Below, in pieces: positions 50,001-57,574 of a stretch of DNA of 64,000 nucleotides (positions are counted from its first letter, which is position 1; each line of letters starts with the position of its first letter). The stretch covers positions 15,925,701 through 15,989,700 of the forward strand of contig OZ024888.1 of NCBI GenBank assembly GCA_964017195.1. The letters run 5' to 3'. The position numbers and the translations under genes were made by a program. Below the pieces are notes generated by a model. The model was not told the DNA's origin. It was given only the letters and a program-made list of their open reading frames with translations, and searched no databases. This DNA comes from Siderastrea radians (lineage: Eukaryota; Cnidaria; Anthozoa; Scleractinia; Rhizangiidae).

Positions 50001-51179
50001 TCGGGGGTAAGCATATTGAAAGTCTGGACAATCTTTCTGTCGACAGGCTCCACACAACTTGGTCTTGGTGCATCGATGCCGTCCCTCGGTGTTGTAGGGT
50101 TTCCAACAATCCGCACACACATAACTGGACCCGAAAAATCCCGGCAATTTGGTGATGACATCATAATGGTCTTGGTTGTGCAACAGGATCAGTTGTTTGT
50201 CAGAAAGGGGTCCAAACGTCGTGATGTGGAACGATCGCTGTGCATCGACCAACAGGATCTGGTAACCGGTGAGGGATGGGGTCTTGCTGAAGGTCGTTAA
50301 GGCGTCATAGCTGCATGGGCCGAATGGTACCTTGGCTTCGTGTTGCAGGTCCAGAGCTAGGGTTCGCTGGAGTGGTTTTCCTTTGCGAATCGATTCCCAT
50401 TTCGGGTGCTGGTCCACGCGAGCTTTGGCGACCACGAGGGCTCTGGCACAACAGAGCTCATCATCATTTTGGATGCGGATGACCGAGTTTTTATTGGCCG
50501 TTAACATGGCCATGGTGGGATGCCCTGGTTTCCCACGACGGGGTTTGCCGGTGCCTTGAGGCGCATGATGGACTTGAGTGATGGACACTTGAAAGGAATC
50601 ATCCATTTCAAATTGTTCGTTGCTGTTGAGGGCTTGGGCTAAACGTTGGAACAGAGCTTCCACCCGTTCTGTGTCTCGACGCCATTCACCTGCACGTAAT
50701 CCCCACCCCTGAAAATTATTGTGCAGGCGATCGGAGGCGATGGTAAAGTAGAGGCGATCTTGATCGTGGAGGTCGGGGGTAGTGGTTAACACTTGATCGA
50801 CGGCTCGACGTAATCCATCTTGGAGAGCTTGGGTTATATTTTGGCCTGGCATCAAGTTCCCCCTTTGACGTAACTGGGTCTTGAAATGACGTTCTTGTAC
50901 CCCCATGCGATCACTCTTCCGATTCACAAAAGGTTCTAAGTCAAATTGGAAGGTAACGTGCGCAGAGGGATCCAATCCACCCCCGCTTTGTTCCCATTGG
51001 TCCAAGGCCTCTTGACAAATCTCATCACTGTCTCCTAGCTCTTCGGTGGAAATCAAAGGTCCCACACAGGAATGGGTGTCGTCTTCCGAATCACTTAAGT
51101 CCAATCCGAGCATGGACATGATCTCACGTCTGGCGAGGCCACTTGGCCCCGCCACATTGTCGTCTTTGTCAGAGGACAT
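47013..51179 (-). CDS. polB: Protein-primed family B DNA polymerase
   Basis: The 1388-residue polymerase would replicate the element by protein priming from its terminal repeats. An N-terminal region of about 350 residues is followed by a Cys/His-rich block (about 355-478) with many CxxC pairs. The 3'-5' exonuclease shows FFDIEA (Asp530/Glu532), AHNFQGYDGYF (Asp593) and YCESD (Asp717). An inserted segment with DGYCPDTHTVYEFQGCFTHGCPTC (about 839-862) resembles an endonuclease-like fold. Polymerase motifs are DVTSLYPWVN (Asp960), LMLNSMWGKFGQR (about 1148-1160) and YFDTDS (Asp1245, Asp1247). All key residues are present. The start at 51179 lies 34 bases from a TATAAAAAC box. Confidence 0.95.
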   Translation of the reverse strand: MSSDKDDNVAGPSGLARREIMSMLGLDLSDSEDDTHSCVGPLISTEELGDSDEICQEALDQWEQSGGGLDPSAHVTFQFDLEPFVNRKSDRMGVQERHFKTQLRQRGNLMPGQNITQALQDGLRRAVDQVLTTTPDLHDQDRLYFTIASDRLHNNFQGWGLRAGEWRRDTERVEALFQRLAQALNSNEQFEMDDSFQVSITQVHHAPQGTGKPRRGKPGHPTMAMLTANKNSVIRIQNDDELCCARALVVAKARVDQHPKWESIRKGKPLQRTLALDLQHEAKVPFGPCSYDALTTFSKTPSLTGYQILLVDAQRSFHITTFGPLSDKQLILLHNQDHYDVITKLPGFFGSSYVCADCWKPYNTEGRHRCTKTKLCGACRQKDCPDFQYAYPRHLKATQRCDSCHRDFFGPACLEAHASKTHAGKPATGLQTSVCSQRHRCRDCYQQNVGLSRIQRHRCWHVDCPSCHQYVHADDHRCFIQRAPKPQDQKKRKRTRQKGPRAKRGAAAAAEPPASSEDEDDLPPLHVFFDIEAMQPQGKHIANLVVAETEDKDEPKPFPGSTCIRDFLEWLDTLTLHDTRQVNVIAHNFQGYDGYFIIQEYYGDNRIVQQLRNGCKLLEIKHDRIRFIDSMSFFQMPLSAFPKTFGLTELCKGHFPHKFNIPNHQNYVGILPSRDHYMPETMSLEGRQAFETWHQEQRAKNVVFDFQKELLAYCESDVRLLKQGCLTFKRMFEDLTGFNPFDHVTIASACNRDLRMNRMIPNSIASEPAGHNGWRNNNINQSLPAIQWLTWCDHQLRQRALQDLTPADLLANANPDPQYIQHVRNQGEYKIPGTNIYVDGYCPDTHTVYEFQGCFTHGCPTCFPHRYEKHPRNHDRTMQDVYDATQDKVQKLTERGYNVIQMWGCEWEHLLKTQPEIDAFVRELNFIQPLEPRDAFCGGRTNAIKLYHHITPGQKIHYIDVTSLYPWVNKTSTYPKGHPKIIFTPGHTDIHQYFGLIQCKILPPRELYHPVLPYRHDGKLLFPLCARCVEEDMDKPLLDRSYHCPHPDEQRALTSTWCTPELIKAVELGYQVQYIYEAWHFEETCEGLFADYVNTWLKIKQEASGWPKDDMTEEEKQRYIEQYFLHEGIQLEYHKIEYNPGLRTLAKLMLNSMWGKFGQRLNKTQIQAFDDPQTFHQFLDKDSLDVRHVSVVNDQMVEVHYQNQKEDIRVSPNLNIFVACFTTCHARLKLYDALQRLGERVLYFDTDSVIYLEETPTQFQPVLGSYLGDFASELKDQEYIEEFVSGGPKNYGYTTNKGKVECKVRGFRLNSEGHTQLNYDVMRQNVQDEIQNPLPKPREIQVTKSHHIVRNPTNYTLLTQPQHKWYRLVYDKRVLDPHTFKTYPYGYQ

Positions 51180-51400
51180 GATCAGATGAACTCGCTGGAG
51201 ATCGGGGCTCTGTTTTTATAGAGAACCAAAATGTCACGTGGGAGGGGAAGGAGCCAATGAGAAGGAGGCCCCATCATGCTGTGGGAGGGGAAGAGGTGGG
51301 GGGACCCCCCTCCCCCCTCTCTAGTGAGGGTCCATGGTGCATGATGGGAATGAATGAGAGACTATAAAACAGATCGCCCCTCGAGGTCAGTCATCTCAAA
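51180..51400. promoter_or_regulatory. GC-rich divergent promoter, left-end version
   Basis: Between polymerase (leftward) and the acidic/basic protein gene (rightward) lie minus-strand TATAAAAAC at about 51213-51220, CACGTGGGAGGGG, an inverted CCAAT, the palindrome GGGGGGACCCCCC at 51298-51310 and plus-strand TATAAAA at 51363-51369. The core is shared, inverted, with 10460-10585 in copy A. The rightward TATA is 38 bases before the ATG at 51401. Confidence 0.7.
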
Positions 51401-52973
51401 ATGGACTCTGGCCATGAGAATTTGTTAAAAGAGTTTGAGGTATTTGAAGTGGATGTTATCTTAGATGAAGTGAAGGAGTGGAGTATCGACGATGGAGACA
51501 TCCGGGAGTTTGGGGAAGCGCTGCTTGAGGAAAGGAGGCAGCTCGCCCAAGCAGCCCAAGCAGCCCAAGCAGCACGCCACACGTACGTGCAACAGCACTG
51601 GAACCCGGGCTGCTACCCACAAATCACCACCGAGTGGTACATCCGGGGCCTCGACTTTTGTTGTGACTACTGGCGGAATGAGTTTAAGCGCCCGCAGACA
51701 CCTCCGCCAGCACCGCCCCCCTCGCCCGAGGTCTCCCGTAAGCGAGGACCTCCGCCGCAGCAACCGACGACGCACGACGTACCGACCAAACAACGACGAC
51801 GATGACTCTGACCCAGACGACGTTGACGACAAGAAGGACGAGGACTATGACCCTGACGACAACGACCTTAACGACTCTGACCCAGACGAGGACTTGAACG
51901 ACATAGACTATGTTCCCGACCCTGACGACGAAACGACAGAGTTACTGACGAAAGACGAACGACGACGGAGACGGAACGCCATCAAAAAAGCTAGGTACAA
52001 TGCCCGCTACCCAGAGAAAGCCCGAGCGAGGAATATTCGCAAAAAAGCCAACTACCGACGCAAGTACCCTGAGAAAGTGCGTGCTGCCAAAAAACGATAC
52101 GTAGAACAATATCCGGATCGAGTGCGGGAGTCCAAAAGGCGTTATGAGGAGACGCATAAGGAGGAACGGCGTGCCGCCAAAAAACAATGGGACCAAAAGA
52201 ACCGAGCACGTCGTGTCGAATACGATCGGAAGTATAGAGAGAAACATCGGGAACGTATCAGAGTCAGAGACCGAGAGTATCGTAAAAGCAATCGTGTTCG
52301 AATGGTAGAGTATCAAAGGAAGTACAACAGAAGTGAAAAAGCATGGGCGACTCGTCGGGCCTATCGTGCTGCGAACCGAGAGAAGCTGCTGGCGCAAGGA
52401 AGAAAGTACTACTGGGATAACCGCGAGAAGGAGCTGGAGAAATCAAGAAGGTACTACTACAACAAAAGGAAGCACGTGTCTCCAAAACCCAAACCACTGC
52501 GGGTGGTATTGACTGATTATAGAACGCAACCTTCTCTGGAAATGTATTTGAATGACTTTTGTGACTCCTTACCTTCTGTAGAGAGACAGAAAACGGAAGA
52601 GAAAATCAAAGCATTAGGACCCTTGAAACTGACCATTCCCTTGGAGGACTTTAAGAAATCGGCGCCTAAAATGCCTGAGAACTTGTCTTTTTGTGAATCA
52701 TTTCTTGAGGATTATACTCTCACGGATATGGATTCGGGGGTTGTGCAAGTCATGGACCCCCCTGACTTGGACCCCCCTGACTTGGACCCCTCTGACTTGG
52801 AGGACTTTTCGTCTTTGTTGCAGAACATATCGCCTGACGAGTGGACCGAGTTACTGAGGGATGTGGAGGACTCTTGTTCCTTTGATCTGGAGGCATTGGT
52901 GCCCCCCGAAGACTTCGTTCATGACATGTCACCCGACGAGGGGGTGGATTTAATGTATGATTTAGTAACGTAA
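51401..52973 (+). CDS. Acidic/basic repeat protein encoded by two overlapping frames
   Basis: The frame from ATG 51401 encodes 134 residues (MDSGHENLLKEFEVFEV..., an AAQAAQAAQAA run, YPQITTEWYIRGLDFC) and ends at 51805. A second frame, open from 51492 to 52973, continues from there with an acidic Asp-rich stretch and a long basic array of about 15-residue units (YPEKVRAAKKRY, YREKHRERIRVR, NREKLLAQGRKYY). It ends in an acidic tail with PPDLD repeats. A GTAAGC donor at 51738 and a CAG acceptor at 51814-51816 would join the frames in phase across a 79-base intron; frameshifting is an alternative. The basic array looks DNA- or RNA-binding and the acidic ends recall activators. Function unknown. 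Confidence 0.6.
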
Positions 52974-52976
52974 AAC

Positions 52977-53064
52977 ATTTTCGTCTCAGTATTTGGCAGA
53001 ACATTCGTCTCAGTATTTTTGGCAGAACATTCAATCGTTTCCGTATTTGGCAGAACATTCAATC
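52977..53064. repeat. Tandem repeat (GTATTTGGCAGAACATTC)
   Basis: About three and a half units of CGTCTCAGTATTTGGCAGAACATT with variants follow the stop codon of the preceding gene. It is probably in the 3' untranslated region. Confidence 0.7.
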
Positions 53065-53142
53065 GCGACATTGTGGTAGAACGATCAAAGAGACAGTGAC
53101 ATTTTCATTTGTTTTTTATCAACCGGATCCTTTTGTCTACAT

Positions 53143-53262
53143 CACAAGGGGTTCTCCAGAATCCTGTTTGAGAATCCTGTTTTGAGACAGTACAATGAAC
53201 TTGGTCACAAGGGGTTCTCCAGAATCCTGTTTGAGAATCCTGTTTGAGACAGTACAACGAAC
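53143..53262. repeat. Two-unit direct repeat of about 61 bases
   Basis: Two neighbouring copies share TCACAAGGGGTTCTCCAGAATCCTG...GAGACAGTACAA(C/T)GAAC. Each unit also contains the internal doublet GAATCCTGTTTGAGAATCCTGTTT. The repeat lies between converging genes. Confidence 0.75.
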
Positions 53263-53322
53263 CAATCAGACATTTTCATTTTTTTATTGACACAACATGT
53301 AACTGGGGGTGTCATTAAATGT

Positions 53323-53682
53323 TTACAATTTCAAACGTTTCTTGGCTTGCATGATTTTCTTGACCACTCGTTCGGTCTTGGTTTTCTTGCCGGGTAATCG
53401 ATCAATGGCTTGGATCATCTTGGTATCGGCTTTCCATTTATCTTGCAAATTCTTAGCACGGCTGTAATCAATGTCGTGTTGTTTAGCAATCTGGTCCAAG
53501 CGATTTTTGCCGGGATCCCCACGTTTCAGGCGTTTGGCTAAATGCGTCCCAGGGCCCATGTACTGATACCCAGGCCAATGAAATTCTTTGCCAGTTTTAG
53601 CAATCCATTTTTGGACATCCACTGCCCCTCCTCGTTGACGGCGTTTCCGTTTGATACCCCTTCTCCTCCTGTGGGTGGGCAT
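53323..53682 (-). CDS. Phospholipase A2-like protein (VP1u type) with RQRGG site
   Basis: The 119-residue protein starts at the ATG at 53682 (only a GTG lies further upstream). A basic N terminus with RRQRGG (about 14-19) precedes a domain containing YQYMGPGTHLAKRLKRGDPGKNRLDQIAKQHDIDYSRA. GPGT resembles the calcium loop and His69-Asp70 with Tyr73 the catalytic helix of parvovirus VP1-type PLA2; KADTKMI contains the second acidic residue. Such domains help virions leave the endosome. Cleavage after RQRGG would free the domain from a basic leader. Element C has a broken relative. Confidence 0.8.
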   Translation of the reverse strand: MPTHRRRRGIKRKRRQRGGAVDVQKWIAKTGKEFHWPGYQYMGPGTHLAKRLKRGDPGKNRLDQIAKQHDIDYSRAKNLQDKWKADTKMIQAIDRLPGKKTKTERVVKKIMQAKKRLKL

Positions 53683-53686
53683 CTTT

Positions 53687-54340
53687 TTACTCACTGTCGT
53701 AATCCAATCGACGTCGTAACTTTTTGCCTCGGTGCCAATCTTCCCAACCGGGTAAGGGTTTTAATGCTTGCACTTCACGGGAGACGCCTTTGCCTTTGCC
53801 TTTGCCTTTGCCTTTGCCCCAAGGACTCTCAGCTATCTTTTTTTCCAAGGTCTTGCGACGTTCTCGAATGGTTTCTAAACGCGATTGTAGATCCCCTCGA
53901 CTGGTGGAAGGGCTCCCTTTCTTGACAATCTTACTAGTGGTGGCTGCTCCTTTGCCTTTCTTGGTGGTTGGGGTAATGGGAGGTTTGGGCGTCGACGGAC
54001 TTCCTTTTATCATGCGCTTCAACCATTGTTCCACTGGCCCCGTCACCAAATCCCCGGCTTCTTCTTCTTCGTCTTCGCCTGGCGGGGCCCCCGGGGCACC
54101 AACCCCCACGCCTCCGGGAAATTGACGAATGCGTTTGGTTAACTTGATTAATTCTTGACTCAACGGTTTGGTTTGAGCATTGACCACGGCGGGGGGTAAT
54201 TCGGGATTGGCTAACAAGACATGTTTTTTAGCGGCCAGCGTCGCGGCTTTGTTCAACAAGGCATTTTCGGTGAGTTCTCCTTTGTAATATTGAATGAGTT
54301 GATTCAAGTCCTTCTGGGGAATCATGTAGACCTCGTCCAT
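53687..54340 (-). CDS. Conserved Polinton protein, 217 residues, with (KG)n tract
   Basis: The N-terminal region (VYMIPQKDLNQLIQYYKGELTENALLNKAATLAAKKH) with its LTKRIRQF block is a recurring Polinton signature. A Gly/Pro linker, an acidic run, a basic Ser/Pro/Thr-rich stretch, a coiled-coil-like segment (LQSRLETIRERRKTLEKKI) and a KGKGKGKGKG tract follow. The tract is coded by a six-base repeat and may vary in length between copies. It lies between the zinc-ribbon and PLA2-like genes and its stop is four bases before the latter. It may be a virion core or scaffold protein; function not established. Confidence 0.65.
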   Translation of the reverse strand: MDEVYMIPQKDLNQLIQYYKGELTENALLNKAATLAAKKHVLLANPELPPAVVNAQTKPLSQELIKLTKRIRQFPGGVGVGAPGAPPGEDEEEEAGDLVTGPVEQWLKRMIKGSPSTPKPPITPTTKKGKGAATTSKIVKKGSPSTSRGDLQSRLETIRERRKTLEKKIAESPWGKGKGKGKGKGVSREVQALKPLPGWEDWHRGKKLRRRLDYDSE

Positions 54341-54561
54341 AGGGGTTGACTACAGTCGGGGCAAAGTTCCCCGTCTTCTATCTCACGGCAGCTCTCACAA
54401 AGACGGGACCTCAACATATGTTGGTACTCTCGATACAACAGGTGATATTTATGCTTCCAATAATAACAGTCCTCTTTCCACTTGTCGGTGGCCCGATTGG
54501 CCTCTTGTAACAGGGTGATCCATGTGGCCAGGGTTAACGGGTCGGTCGAGCACATTGACAT
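54322..54561 (-). CDS. Small zinc-ribbon protein, 79 residues
   Basis: The C-terminal part carries CESCREIEDGELCPDC, two CxxC pairs spaced like a zinc ribbon. A helical WKEDCYYWKHKYHLLYREYQ segment precedes it. Start at ATG 54561, with a second Met two codons later. Both ends overlap neighbours: 28 bases with the upstream gene and 19 with the downstream one, all in different frames. It may bind nucleic acid or a partner protein. Confidence 0.6.
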   Translation of the reverse strand: MSMCSTDPLTLATWITLLQEANRATDKWKEDCYYWKHKYHLLYREYQHMLRSRLCESCREIEDGELCPDCSQPLWTRST

Positions 54562-54860
54562 AACACCTCGTGAAGTCCTTGAAACAACCCTTGTCCTTTT
54601 TGTTGGACTAACCACGCACGCCGTTTTTTGATGGAATGTCGACGACGTCCCAAATCGCGTAGCACCTTTTTATAGGGTTGAAGTTTAGCCAGCATGGGGG
54701 GTGTGACGGGAATCTTGTTTTTTAAGAAGTTCAACACCAATTCACTCACAGCATTGATTTGATCGGCATTGGCATGTTGTAACAACTCTTGACGTTTGGA
54801 ACCATTGGCTTCTTGTAACATGGACCGTAAAAACGGTAATTGACGTCGAAGACGTTGCAT
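54534..54860 (-). CDS. Conserved 108-residue Polinton/PLV core-type protein
   Basis: The protein (MQRLRRQLPFLRSMLQEANGSKRQELLQ..., SELVLNFLKNKIPVTPPMLAKLQPYKKVLRDLGRRRHSIKKRRAWLVQQKGQG) matches a pattern well known from Polintons, adintoviruses and Polinton-like viruses. A helical basic domain with L..L..A...R..LL and an NxLxxxxPVT block is followed by SxKxxxxxLVQ and a C-terminal hydrophobic tail. It is thought to be a virion protein, but its role is not established. It starts three bases after the stop of the small gene upstream. Confidence 0.72.
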   Translation of the reverse strand: MQRLRRQLPFLRSMLQEANGSKRQELLQHANADQINAVSELVLNFLKNKIPVTPPMLAKLQPYKKVLRDLGRRRHSIKKRRAWLVQQKGQGLFQGLHEVLCQCARPTR

Positions 54861-54863
54861 CTT

Positions 54864-55037
54864 TTACCGATGACGACGACGACGATAGCGTTGATTGGCT
54901 TTTTGGATCGTGTGTTTTATACGTTTATCCGTTTCCAAGGCCACAGCTTTCCCTAATCCTACCATGGCGGGGACCAATAGGTTTAAAAAACCGCCTCGTT
55001 GACGACGACGTCGTCGTAATCTTCTTCTCCTCACCAT
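54864..55037 (-). CDS. Very small basic protein with RRQRGG site (57 residues)
   Basis: The ATG at 55037 overlaps the stop of the upstream gene by seven bases. The product begins MVRRRRLRRRRRQRGG, then has a hydrophobic segment (FLNLLVPAMVGLGKAVAL) and a basic end (RRRRHR). The arrangement basic head, GG site, hydrophobic helix, basic tail is that of the pX-like gene at 3417-3608 in copy A. It may therefore compensate for the loss of that gene in copy B, or represent a second member of the group. Confidence 0.62.
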   Translation of the reverse strand: MVRRRRLRRRRRQRGGFLNLLVPAMVGLGKAVALETDKRIKHTIQKANQRYRRRRHR

Positions 55038-55363
55038 GGACGGTTCGTCAATAAACGTTGAAGGGCTTTGTTTTGTTTGATCGCATCCTGCGTCTCTTTA
55101 TAGCCTTGACGGGTATTGCGTTTGAAATCGGACCACCAACCCCCACCTCGTTGTCGTCGGTAATGTTGTACATTATCGGTAATGCCTTTTAAGGCTTGGC
55201 CGCCTAATTTGCCTAAAGCCAGTCCAAACCCAGGCGCGGGGCCTGAGAGAAACATACTCATGCCATGGGCAATTTTATCCACCAAACGGGGTTTGCGACG
55301 TATTAAAGCGCCTCCTCGTTGTTTCCTTTTTCTGCGTCGTCGTCGTCGTCGTTGGACGGCCAT
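55031..55363 (-). CDS. Basic virion-type protein with two RGG sites, 110 residues
   Basis: The start MAVQRRRRRRRKRKQRGGALIRRKPRL has a RKQRGG site at about 13-18 and a second HYRRQRGGGWWSDFKR at about 69-84. The segment between contains a hydrophobic Gly/Ala/Leu stretch. It overlaps the membrane-protein gene by 61 bases at the 5' end. By composition it belongs to the group of presumed core or minor capsid precursors cleaved by the protease. Confidence 0.68.
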   Translation of the reverse strand: MAVQRRRRRRRKRKQRGGALIRRKPRLVDKIAHGMSMFLSGPAPGFGLALGKLGGQALKGITDNVQHYRRQRGGGWWSDFKRNTRQGYKETQDAIKQNKALQRLLTNRPW

Positions 55364-55968
55364 GGTTCTAAGAGTGTAGGACTGGGAGGGAGCGGCTTTT
55401 TATGGATCCAGTAGTCTTTGGGTTTCAAGGGACGAGGACATCCGTCTACATAGCATAGGGCTTCCAAGGGTTGGTAGACAAAATGACGATGGTAATCTTG
55501 GAGACATCGTTTCGGTAACGGAGGGGTGAAATCCACAATGGTATCATCCAAGGTTTGCATCTTGATTAAAAACCGTTCCAGATCCTCCAAGGGAATACCA
55601 CGCACATGGGTTTTCAATTCGGTCAAGGCTTTGGCATAGGTGGTAAATGCAAATCGACTCATGGTCACTTTAAATCGGTATTGTTTAAAATCATTCCATC
55701 CTTTGACGACCGTCCCCACCGCTGCCAAACAGGCTACCAAGGTACTGTTGTCCAATAGCGGGCCCGCAATCATGCCGGCGGCCATCAGGAGTAAGGCCAT
55801 GCCATTGAACAAGGCATTGATACACTTGTAATGATTTAACATTTTTCGATAACACCACCATTGTTGATGGTAAAAGGCATACAAGGAATCCATGCGTTGT
55901 AACAATTCCGGCGGGAAGGGAAGTCCATGCTGTTTCGATCCATTCAATAAGGACACGACGGTTTTCAT
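55303..55968 (-). CDS. Two-helix membrane protein of Polintons
   Basis: The 221-residue protein (ATG 55968; a GTG two codons upstream is not needed) has a YAFYHQQWWCYRKMLNHYKC segment and two hydrophobic helices at about 50-72 and 76-90. A WNDFKQYRFKVTMSRFAFTTYAKAL region follows, and the tail is Pro-rich and acidic. It is homologous to the decayed gene at 14510-14993 in element C. Possible roles are in capsid-membrane contact or lysis; none is shown. It starts two bases after the stop of the gene upstream. Confidence 0.72.
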   Translation of the reverse strand: MKTVVSLLNGSKQHGLPFPPELLQRMDSLYAFYHQQWWCYRKMLNHYKCINALFNGMALLLMAAGMIAGPLLDNSTLVACLAAVGTVVKGWNDFKQYRFKVTMSRFAFTTYAKALTELKTHVRGIPLEDLERFLIKMQTLDDTIVDFTPPLPKRCLQDYHRHFVYQPLEALCYVDGCPRPLKPKDYWIHKKPLPPSPTLLEPWPSNDDDDDAEKGNNEEAL

Positions 55969-55970
55969 CT

Positions 55971-56843
55971 TCACGGCGACACGCGGGACGACGAGGTTTG
56001 TACGCTCGGTGCTCCTCCTTGTTTATAACTGGTCACAATGCTATTGGTCATGGTCACATTAGCAATTTCACGTCCTTGGGCCAATTGTTCTTGATCTTGT
56101 AATAGCATCCGTAAACGTCGTTGTAAATCGGCTTGACGCAAGGTACGTGGGGGTGTACTATCGCTCCAAGATCCTCGAGGGGTAGCTGGATTGGAGGCAG
56201 GTGTCAAAGGCGACGTGGGGGTATTTCGTCGTCGTCCTCGTATGCGTCTCGGGCGTCGTCCACGACGACCCCCTCCACCACCACCACCACCACCACCACC
56301 GCCGCCGCCACCGCCGCCACCGGCGCCACCGGCGCCACCAGCACCTCCACCACCACCACCACCAGCAGCAGCACCACCACGTCCAGCACCCCCACCACCA
56401 CGTCCAGCACCCCCACCACCACCACGTCCACCGCCACGTCCACCACGTCCGCCACCACGTCCGCCACCATTACCCCCAGCACCCGCGGCTGTTCGAGCAC
56501 CCGCCGCCGCCGCCAAGGGTACGCTAGGAGGAGTCGCAGGCGTTCGAGCCCCAGAAGACGCCGGGGTGGTCTGGGGGCTACGGAAGGATTGACTTCCCGA
56601 ACTTCCTACCCCGGCAGGGCTAGAGGTTCTAAATGCAGGGGGAGAGGGTAGCTGGTCCACATACGCGATCATGTCCTCGACGGTCATTTGATCAAAGGCT
56701 TGGTCGATCAAGCTTGAGTCCCCTGTATCCAAAATTTCTTGGATGGTGCCTGGGGACACTTGGTTGCTGCCGGACGCCCCGACCCCGGCCGGGGCCACGG
56801 TATCGTACGATTGCGGAGGTTGACGGTCGTCATCATCGGCCAT
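55971..56843 (-). CDS. Glycine-rich RGG/GGG protein, 290 residues
   Basis: An acidic N terminus (MADDDDRQPPQSYD) and a helical TIQEILDTGDSSLIDQAFDQMTVEDMIAYVDQL segment precede an Ala/Gly/Arg-rich middle with RGG repeats and a long polyglycine run. A basic patch (RRGRRPRRIRGRRRNTP) and a Ser/Thr/Pro-rich C-terminal part follow. RGG boxes suggest nucleic-acid binding or condensate formation. The polyglycine part is coded by a CCACCA-type triplet repeat and may vary in length. A TATAAA at about 56877-56883 precedes the ATG by some 35 bases and overlaps the ATPase gene end. Confidence 0.65.
   Translation of the reverse strand: MADDDDRQPPQSYDTVAPAGVGASGSNQVSPGTIQEILDTGDSSLIDQAFDQMTVEDMIAYVDQLPSPPAFRTSSPAGVGSSGSQSFRSPQTTPASSGARTPATPPSVPLAAAAGARTAAGAGGNGGGRGGGRGGRGGGRGGGGGAGRGGGGAGRGGAAAGGGGGGGAGGAGGAGGGGGGGGGGGGGGGGGGRRGRRPRRIRGRRRNTPTSPLTPASNPATPRGSWSDSTPPRTLRQADLQRRLRMLLQDQEQLAQGREIANVTMTNSIVTSYKQGGAPSVQTSSSRVSP
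56270..56480. repeat. CCACCA/CCGCCA triplet repeat
   Basis: Long (CCACCA)n and (CCGCCG)n runs lie inside the glycine-rich gene. The triplet structure keeps the frame. Such runs are prone to length changes and assembly errors. Confidence 0.8.
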
Positions 56844-56877
56844 GATTACTCTCTTGTTTCCTGTTCCAAGGGTCCCT

Positions 56878-57531
56878 TTATACTCGCTTTTGATAAGTGC
56901 GCGTCCATCCTTCGTCTTTTAATAGGTGACTCAACAACCGTTGTTGATCGGAGGAGGCCGGGTGTAAATCCAACACCAAATACCCATACGGCCGTGTAGT
57001 GGCTTGATGAAACGTCTCCAACGTGTCTTTCCAAGTGGTCGGAAACGATTGCAGCATGACATTGCGTACCCCTAATTGATCTCGAGGATTCTTGAACGCC
57101 ACAATGTAATGGGCATTGCGGGATATACTTTTAGCATAGCGCCCCACGGGAAACATGTCTTGGCACAAGTACAATACGGTCACCCCTTGATGATGCGAAT
57201 GTTTGGTGAATAAATCCAACACGCGTTTATCGTGACTCCCTTCATCCATTAAATCATCCAAGACCAGGACCCCCTGTCCTTCAGGAAACCATTGGACCAA
57301 CGCGTCATGATCGGGAATCCCTTCGTGAAACACCACCCCATGATCTTGCATGCCTTGAAATCGATCTTGCCACGCCCCATAACAATAATGCATTTGGGTC
57401 GGTGGGGTGTCAAACAACTCGGGGTTGTCTACCAAGAGTTTTTCCGTAAACACCGTTTTGCCACATCCCGACGGGCCCACCACCAAGATAGAGGAGGGGG
57501 TATGAAAACGAAATGGTTTCCCCGTTTGCAT
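56878..57531 (-). CDS. Genome-packaging ATPase (FtsK/A32-like), copy B
   Basis: 217 residues, with the Walker A GPSGCGKT and Walker B LVLDD in the same positions as in copy A. About seven residues differ, mostly conservative (for example PELFDT for PDLFET, PEGQ for PQGH). Nucleotide differences are mainly at third codon positions, which indicates that both copies have been under protein-level selection since they separated. The tRNA-like gene lies upstream, as in A. Confidence 0.92.
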   Translation of the reverse strand: MQTGKPFRFHTPSSILVVGPSGCGKTVFTEKLLVDNPELFDTPPTQMHYCYGAWQDRFQGMQDHGVVFHEGIPDHDALVQWFPEGQGVLVLDDLMDEGSHDKRVLDLFTKHSHHQGVTVLYLCQDMFPVGRYAKSISRNAHYIVAFKNPRDQLGVRNVMLQSFPTTWKDTLETFHQATTRPYGYLVLDLHPASSDQQRLLSHLLKDEGWTRTYQKRV

Positions 57532-57574
57532 GATGAGGACGACTACCCTTAGAAAAAAAAAGGCACCTTTTTAT

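Noticed and set aside
56191..56592. Proline-rich rightward frame with long polyproline
   Set aside because: It is the antisense of the glycine-rich triplet repeat; the leftward frame has promoter, start and flanking non-repeat domains.
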